64,000 nt of DNA from Larus michahellis. Lineage: Eukaryota > Chordata > Aves > Charadriiformes > Laridae. Where the stretch lies: the NCBI RefSeq assembly GCF_964199755.1, contig NC_133897.1, positions 160,902,678 to 160,966,677 of the forward strand, written 5' to 3'. Shown here in pieces: positions 36,301-45,300 of this stretch (within the stretch, counting starts at the first letter, position 1; every line of letters begins with the position of its first letter). The notes under the pieces were generated by a model. The model did no database searches, was not told where the DNA came from, and saw only the letters and a list, made by a program, of their open reading frames with translations. The position numbers were made by a program, and so were the translations under genes.

Positions 36301-39300
36301 CACGGAAATTATCTGGAAATTGTTGCTAGTGAAATATTATTCTCTGCAGATGCAAAAAGAAAGTAATTTTGGAGCTTGCCAAGCGTAAATCAGGAACGAC
36401 TTTAATAGAGAGTTATCAGCCATGGCATGGTGAGAGAGGCTTCATCTTGATTTAATGAGAATGGGCTTGTACCTCCAAAGCAGCAAAATTAGAGCTCATG
36501 AATAACTTGTAGTGGAATATTTTCTCCTTAGCATCCAAGATAACAAATCTACAGACCCCAAGATTGAACAGTAATTATACAAAACAAGTTAATTACCAGT
36601 ACTTGGAAAAAATAATTTCCTAGCAGGTGCATTCTTTTATCTTTCTGACATTTTGAAACAAACTTGTCAAATCCCCAGCACTGTGCTTTTTGGAGTTAAG
36701 TTTCTCTTCACTCTCATTTTGGATTTCTTACAAAACCATTGATCTCCTATACATTATATTGACCCTAAAGACATGGTTGCTAAGGGGGTCTGTTTGTTTA
36801 TTTGTTTGGTTTGGTTTTTTCTAGTTAAGGATGGCCACTGATGAAGAACATTACAGTGTGATTTCCCGTTGATAGCACCTGTGGAAAGAGTTGGTTTTAT
36901 TGTGGTACTTATAAAGTGTTATTCATGATGTCTTAACCATCATACCTATTAATAAGAAAGTGTCCATATCCCAGAATGTTGTGGGACATTGAAGGGCTGA
37001 ATGTCTTTTCGAAAGAGATTTAGGTATTCCAGTGATGACAGCTGACCATGGAAAAGGAAAAGCCAAGAATTTTATAAATCTGTAGAATTGCTCCTCTCAT
37101 AGTGAAGCTTTGAGGGACTTCGGAAGGGAAAGGAGGGGGGACTGGAAGCTATATAGGTCGTGCACTTGTTCTAGTGCCCAGTGGACGACAGTTTCCACTT
37201 GAAAGAAGAAAATTTTTTATGACAAGGCTGGGGAAACACTGGCAGAGGATGCCCAGAGAGGTGGTAGATGCCTCATCTCTGGAAATATTCAAGGTCAGGT
37301 TGGATGGGGCTCTAAGCAACCTGATCTAAGTGAAGATGTCCCTGCTTATTGCAGGGAGGTTGGACGAGATGGGCTTTAAAGAGTCCTTCCAACCCAAACT
37401 AGTCTATGATTCTATGATTCCAAAGGCTGGGTTTTGGTTGGGTGTTGATGGAGCCTAGGACATAATGCTGCTTTCGTCTCTCCATACCTTCTCTATTTGT
37501 AAAATACGGGAGTCATAATATTTTGATGCCTGCGCACACTGATCATTTGAAGATGGTCATCTAGCCCATACTAAATGTCCTTCCTATGGCTTACTTGGCC
37601 ATATCACCGGACATTTCATCCGGCACATCCAAGAACTGCAACAGCTACAGTCACTATAAGGACACTGCAAAAGCTTCCTTGGTCAGCTCAGTCTTTAGAC
37701 CTAGAGGAAAGGCTGTTAAATAATTTGCTCTGAATTCGTCTCTACCACGAGCCACCGAATGGCTTCCAGCTACCCAGTCCTTTACAAGAATTCAGCCTCA
37801 GTCCTTCACATATTAACTGAAAACAGGACTAACAGGGCTTATTGGTTCCTCTTTGCTACGTGTGTTGATCCACATACACCTTCATACCTACACAGGGTAG
37901 AAGCTGTTTGCTTGCTCGTGTTGACAATAGAAACAAGGGACTGTGAAGGGATTTACTTACAGGGTTGGGCCATGGCAATGGGCTCTTTAAATAGCAGTGT
38001 GACTTTTGTCTGTGTATCTGGATTTGATTATTGAGCAATTTTTTTAATGATCAGCAACAAAGTAAATAGGTTTATTGCACTTGAAGAGGCCTCTCTTCTC
38101 AAGTGACAGGTTATTGCACCTACTCAAATTATTGTGAGTGGAATGAAAAATACTACTATTAAAAGGCCAGGGCTTTTCATTGATCTGAATGTTCCTCTTT
38201 TAACAACTTTGGCAGCATCAAGGAGCCTTAAAGTGGGAGCAAATTATATTGGCATGTTTTAGTTTAAACATGAGTTTAAATGTGATTTTAAGCCAACTTT
38301 AAGGCCAACTGTTTGTAAAGGGGGCCTTAATGGAATTGGGAATTATGCCCAGAGCAAACACATTTCCTATTTGGCAGTGATTAGCAGTGTGTTAACAATT
38401 TAGTGTTCTAAATACAGGGTAACTAATTGCTAAGATACTTAAATACACCTTCAGATACAGCAATAGCGGGTTTAGAAATGTATTTTAGTAAGATTTGAGT
38501 AAGGAAGCTGTAGAAGATAGTACCAGGGCTTTGCAGAGGTATCCTGATGGATAGTTTATGGGCTGTGGGTTTGCAATTCTTGGGGATGCTTTTCCCCACA
38601 AAGCCTTGGGTTGGGGCATATTCTTCATGGAGACATGGTGGAAAGCCTTTTGTTTGAGGCATCTGAAACTGTAAAGAGGACAAAAGACTAAATAATACAT
38701 AATACAGTACAAAGTATCCAGGAATGGATTGGATGGCCTTAGTAATTTCTGGACCTTGACTTTCTTTGTCTGAACTTTGCAGGGTTACACAGTTATTCTT
38801 TGCAGCCTTCACATCTTGTCACCAGAAAGGGCTTCTGGACCACATGTGCCCGAGCAGGGCACATACAGATAGCTGTTGATAGCCTGTAAATAACCCCATT
38901 TGTTTCTGTGCCTGAGCTACTGTGTCCTGCTTGACCCCCATGTGCAGCTCAGCTTTTCTGTGCAGTGAACCTCGTAGAAAAAGCACATCTTTGCTTTGTC
39001 ACTGGGCTGATTTGCACCCTTCCTGCACCACGAGCATGGCTGGAGCTGTTAAATGTCATCCAGCGCTTGCTCAGCACGGACTGGAGAGTGCAGAAGGCAA
39101 TGAACCTCTGCCTTCTGTGGGTTTTGCTATGAGCTAAGGTACCCCAGCACTCCATTATCTCAGTAATAGTGACCTGGGTATGTCTACTGGAGTACCATCA
39201 CTGTGTTACATGAAATCCTTCTTCTCCCTTGATTTACCTTGGTCAGATTTTTTATCTGATTATGAGATTTTGAATTATCTTGCAGGATGGTAGTGGGTTG

Positions 39301-42300
39301 TTTGGTTTTTTTTTTCTTATTTCCCAAGGAAATGGAGATCAGGAAATGGAAACTTGGCAGTATCCTCCCCGTAAAAGTTTTTCTTCCTTGCTCACCATGC
39401 TGGCAAATATTTGTGCTCAGCTATTGGGAGAAACATTAACATTAGGAAGCTTCATTTACACTCATCCAACTACACTCATCCAACTTATAGGTCCCACAGT
39501 GACTCCATGTAAAACAAAAGCATGTGCCAAAAAGCGTAGGTGGAAAATCACTGCAGAAATATCCTAGTTTGACTGTGTGGGCCAGGGTAACATCATGGGA
39601 ACTACAGTGTGAGACCTGGAGAGCCCATCACAGACAGATCTAAGAACCTCATGACTTCTTCAGGATTCACAGAGAACATTTCTGCTGAATATGGCAGTCT
39701 GGACACTGTGAAGGATAGATAAGGGTGTTTTTCAGAGTGCTTAGAGGAAATGCATGACTTCTGTATTTTGATTTTTTTTTATTATTTCTATTTTATTTTT
39801 TTTAATGTTATAGCCGTAGTGTAGTTTCATTGCTTAGGACTGGGACTCTGTCAGAGAGCTGAACTGTGTGTTTGTTGTGCTATAAGGGTAGAGCAAGTAA
39901 AATGTTTTTCAGGCAGAGGTGAGTGAACTTGTGCATCAAGACATTCACAGACAGTTAGGCAGATTTTGGTGTCAGATGTTACCGTTTCCTGTCTCTAACC
40001 TCACCTCTATTCAGGTCAAAGGGCTGGGACATTATAAAGTGGCAGTTGTTGTGATATTAGCGGAATTGCAAGGGATGAAATCACCAAGACATCCCCAGGA
40101 GGTCCGTGATGGAGTGCTAGGCCTGTGGGTTTCAGATCATCCTCACAACACAGAGATTCGCGACTGGGTGTCTGTGGGGGTGGTGGGCTCACAGGCCTGC
40201 TGGCAGTCCCCTCCTAGATTTATGGGACCCCGTGTTTTGGTTGCAAGACCCACACAAATGTGGATAAACCTGAGGATGACGAGGCCAAACAGGGCCACGC
40301 GTGCTTTCACACTGCAACATGATGACCTATATCTTGGTTGGTGACCTGAAGGGCAGCTGGTGCTGCCTGAGGAAGCCTCTGAGTAGCCAAGAGGCCCTAC
40401 AGCCATCTCTTAGTGAACAGGCACAACAGCTATGGGGTGGCACAATCCTCTGCCAGAATCAAGTACCACAGGGTGACACAGACTGGAGACATGTCACATC
40501 TTCTTCTCATGAATCAGAGGGGTCTTGATGTATGTGCCATTGTTCCTCCACTGGGAGAGACTTCTGTTTAGAGAGGAGAGGTCTGGAAAAGGCTGAGTAC
40601 CAACAGGCTGGGGCTATGAGGCTTGGGTGTTAGTCCAAGCTGCAGACCGTTTGCTCTCAGCTGGATATTTGAAGGGGTTTACAAGGGAGCAGTGACTGCC
40701 CCCTTTCCATGGCTCTCTGACATTTATTCTTTGGTTTCCTGTCAGTCTCTTTAGATCTGAGGGGATTTTTATTGAGGACTAATCACCACAGGTTTCTCAG
40801 CCCACTTTGCTCTGGAACGCTCTCCAAGCTCTGTTTCTCTGTTTTTAGGCCATCGCCCAGACCTCCACCACCATGACCCCCACCGTCCCTGCCGTGACAG
40901 AAGCCTACACGCGGACTCAGTACTGTAAGTGGCCATGCGAGTGTCCGAAGTCCCCACCTCGGTGCTCGGTAGGCATCAGCCTGGTCACAGACGGCTGCGA
41001 CTGCTGCAAGATGTGTGCCAAACAGCGTGGAGAAAGTTGCACTGAGGCCGACACCTGTGATTTCCACAGGGGCTTGTACTGTGACTACAGTGGAGACAGA
41101 CCTAGGTACGAAATAGGAGTATGTGCACGTAAGTGATGTACATATATTTTTGACTTAGATATACACTGGCAGCTCCCCTCGGTCTGAGCAGTGGCTGAGA
41201 TTTATCTCATTAGATACTTGACTGTACACTCATCAGCTCCTCCGTCCATCCTCTTCCATTTCCTTATTGCTGTCTTCATTCTCAGGGCAGTTGGCTGGAT
41301 GAGAAATGACATCTGAATTCTTGCTCTTTGAGTTGGCTGCAGCCAAGAGCAAGGAACAACCAGCATTTGAGGGTCTTCAGATTTGCAAGCAGATGATTCT
41401 GTATTTCCCCTAACAGGAGGAGGTGCTGTAGTGGTTTGGGAATGAAGAAAGGATATGCAGCTGGATTTAAAGACAAGCAATATGGGTGTCTACATGAAAA
41501 CCATGACATTAAGGAGATGCTTTTGGCTTATTTCCACTAGCGGATCCCTAGGAATGATAGCACGTGGTATCCTGTCAAGGGGTCAAGGTCAGGGATGAGT
41601 CATCTCCTAGCAAAGTTTCTCAGTGACAAATTGAGGTCTGAGCCATAATTTTACAACAGTTTCAGTGACATTAGCTGCCATGAAGCAGAAGGATTTCTTC
41701 CTGCCTGTCATAACAAACTCTTGGTGGGATAATTCATGTGACTGGAATGTCTTCATTCAAGAAGAAGAGGACATAGAAATGAGGTAGTGTTTTGTGTGTC
41801 AAGGATATATTCACTTGTTCTGAGATCCAGAACATGAGGGGAGTCTGATCTGCTCATATATGTCATAAATAGTTGAAAATCATTACTCTAGGAATGATTA
41901 AAAGAGAAAGGATCATGAGTACAACCACATAGATAGCTGATCAGAAAAGATGCTGACTGTTGAGCAAGTTATTAGGACACGTTGGTTATGGCTTCAGATT
42001 CATAAACAGGGAAAAGCCATTTAGAGAGACAGTCTTCTAGGCTGGAACATAACCGCAAATGATGTACTATTAGAAAATGTAAAGCTGGAAGGCAACCTGG
42101 AGGACACCTGATTGCGAGATGAATAGGTAGAATAACCGATCCACAGGGAAGAGAAAAGATTGCAAACAGTGTGATTCAGTAAACTTAGAATATCAGCAGA
42201 AGCTTCACAAGGGACAAGTGTGAGGAGTAGAGAGGTTCAGGGTAGCTGGCAGTTTCTCACAGAAATGTTACTAGGGGCTGTTCCTCAGCGGTAGAGGGAC

Positions 42301-45300
42301 GGGAAGTGTAGTAAAAAAAGAACTTGGCTTTGCATTAGCTCAGCCACAAAGAACAAGCATGTAGAAAGTGCAATCTAACCAGATTTTTGTAGGATATGGG
42401 CAAAATAACAGCAAGCGAAGGTATGTGCAAGGAGACGTAAAAACTGTGATTGTCAAGATTAGAAAGGATCCACGGGTAAGAAATGAGGCTATGAGATCAT
42501 TCAAATGTGTTGTCTGGAGTGTGTGTGGAGCATTCATGGGAGGTCTGTAAGAACAGGTTAGACAAACATCTGTCAAGAATGACATCGTTACAGCTGGCCC
42601 TGCACTGGGAGATGAAAACAAGCTGGACGTTTTCTTAAAGCTACCTCAGCCTTCCTAGACCTCTTTAAAGACCTTCATGTTGCTACATGTTTATTTATTT
42701 AAATGCTTGCTTTCTTAGTTCGATTGTTGGTTTGTTTGTTTGTTTGTTTTTGTAGACCTCCCATACATCACAGGCATTCAGTATGCCCATGGCAACAGCA
42801 CTGTGATGTGGGACTGATCCCAGCTTCCCCGGTCAGGTCTGGAAGGATTCCCAACCCAATGCACTTTTACATCCCTATTGTGATGACAATATATCCCCTA
42901 TTCTGTGACATTTATGGTTGTATGGTAAGGGGCATTGTGGCCCTGAGGGACAGGAGAAGTAGATCTTTCCATGGTTAGGAAATGAAGCGGCTTGTCTCTG
43001 GCTGCCATAGAATCTGCGGTCTTCCTCTTGCTTTCAGCATCCAAGTAAAGGCACACAACAGCTTCTGCTGACATCTTCTTTCTCATGCACTGGGTGATAT
43101 ATAGACTGCATCACTCCACTCTGAGTACACCAGCTAGTGCCCTGACCACAAGAGCAAGACTCCTGTGCTGGGTGTTGGGGACTAACTGCTGTGAGGAATT
43201 TGCTTTGCAACTGGATGCCAAAAGCTATGTCTAGAGAGTGCAGTGCAGGCAGGACTACAGAAACAATATAATCTGTGGAAAATAAAGATCCTGAAAGAGT
43301 TAGGAACTGGTGTTGGTAAAGGGAAGGGGGTGAAACTGTGGGAAATTCCGGCTGTATCTAGACTGGCATGCTGAAGTGTGTCCCAGGACACCTGGATGTC
43401 ACATAGGAGCCCGCTGGGAGTCACTACAGCTCTCACGTTGTTGTTGGCTGCAGAGACAGCAGGGTGCTGACCACAGGCCCAGGGGGGAGGCAGGTGTGCA
43501 TGTGGGGCCAGGAACTGTGAACTGCTCCCAAATTGCCTGATTTAGACACAGATTCAGCATGGTTCTGCATGAAGGCATTCAACAGCCCCTTTGTCTATGT
43601 TTGGGGGTGTCCTCATGATGAACCTCTTGATGTATGAGACCTGCAGGAGGCTGAGTTAACACAGCCCAGGAGGAATATGCTGGTAGCAAAACACCAGGAA
43701 ATACAGCATTTTCTTGGACCGTCATAATCCATGTACAGACCTAGAAGTTTAACCGAATTCTCAGCTCTGGCTCCAGCACTGAGTAACGTCTCTTCAATGC
43801 AAAGGCTGAAGCCATTTATCAAAATTGGAGACAAGCATGAACTGGAGATCTGGATCTGGGCTTCAAATTCCAACAAGTCTCATTTCTGTGAAGAAGAAGG
43901 GATTTGAGTTTGGTGTTTTCATTCAGCCCATTCTCAAAATAGGAAGCCTTTGCAATATTTTAATCCAGCATCTCAACGCGTGTTGGCCCTGACGCAGCCA
44001 CATTGCAGCTCCATTTCCGACCAGACTTAAAAGTGGCGCAAACTGATGGCTGCGTGTGCACTGCCTCCGTGTGACCAAATGAGAAACTGAAGCTTGGAGT
44101 TTCCGTTAGAAGATTTCTGCCACTGATTCCAAATAATTGTCCATAACTCCGAAACAACAAAGTTGCTACCTTATGGGACTTGTGTCTGATTTCCTGAATC
44201 AATGTGATTCTTGTTCACAGCCAATCAAAAAGCTTGATTTATTTTTTTTTTTGTGATTTTGTTTAAAAATATACATCAAATACTAATTTTCATGGCTTTA
44301 TAATGTGTTCCTTCGTTTTCCAAGAAAACTATTCAGGGATAAACTGGGTGGGATCTAGTTGCCTAAATATAGGAATCCAGTGCCATTTTAGGTGCTCCTT
44401 TGCTAGTTTTGTCTATCTTCCCGCTTCTGCTTCAGGAAGGTACAGATGTTGTGCTGAGCTGCGACATAATTGCAGCTCCACATATTCCTCTCACATTCCT
44501 GAAAACCTCAAATTTCACTCAGTATCTCTTTCAATTGCTTGTATTTCTGCTACTGCAAATAACTTTTACCAGCATGCCATGAAATGATTTTTTAAGTGAG
44601 CATTTGTGGATAAAACTTGTTTTATTTTCTAACTTCTTTTTTTTTTTCCATAAAGCATTGAAATTTTTTATTTTTTTTTTTTTTTTTTTGCTGTGATTCA
44701 GAATGAAAGCAGTTTCCTAGATGGCATGACCACATTTGGCTCAGCATCACGCTGAGCACATCGCCCCACAGCACTGCTGTGTCTCCACATTGGCTCCATT
44801 AGCGCGGGGAACAGCTTGGTAAAGAAACACATCAGCACCCTTTGTTGCCAATAGTATTTTAACAGTGCCCTGTGTGTTTTTCTTTTTCTTTCCTTTCAGA
44901 GATTGTCGGTGTAGGATGTGTCCTCAACGGAGTCAGGTATAACAATGGGGACACGTTTCAGCCCAACTGCAAATACAACTGCACGTGCATCAACGGGGCT
45001 GTGGGCTGTATTCCCATGTGCACAAACTCACGCCCTCCCCTCGTCTGGTGCCCAAACCCAAAGCTGATTAAGATGGCAGGGAAGTGCTGCGAGCAGTGGA
45101 TTTGTGATGACTCCAAGAAAATCAGGAAGACATCTCCACGCCACATCTCCTCTGCAGGTATGGTGGGAGTGAGGTGGACCTCTCCTTTGCCATCGGGCAT
45201 CTGAAGTGAGAGTCTCTACAACCAAAGTACCAGCTTGTACTGCCAGACCTGGCAGGCGCCTAGTCTTTGTGGGAACAAGGCACAGAGACTCCCGTACAGC

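Larger units (their letters stand above)
10561..40848 (+). other. Main body of CCN4 intron 1
   Basis: About 30 kb of intron with no recognisable coding exon for CCN4 or any other gene on either strand. It holds CR1 fragments (listed separately), short homopolymers and an AT dinucleotide run near 18616-18631. The polypyrimidine tract and acceptor (TTTCTCTGTTTTTAG) of exon 2 are at the right end. Regulatory elements are likely in an intron this long but cannot be identified from one sequence. Confidence 0.75.

Noticed and set aside
40873-41136. Single-exon reading of the IGFBP segment starting at the internal Met
   Set aside because: The frame continues upstream to a clear acceptor and joins a signal-peptide exon in phase; the last two residues of the single-exon reading are intron sequence after the GTAAGT donor.
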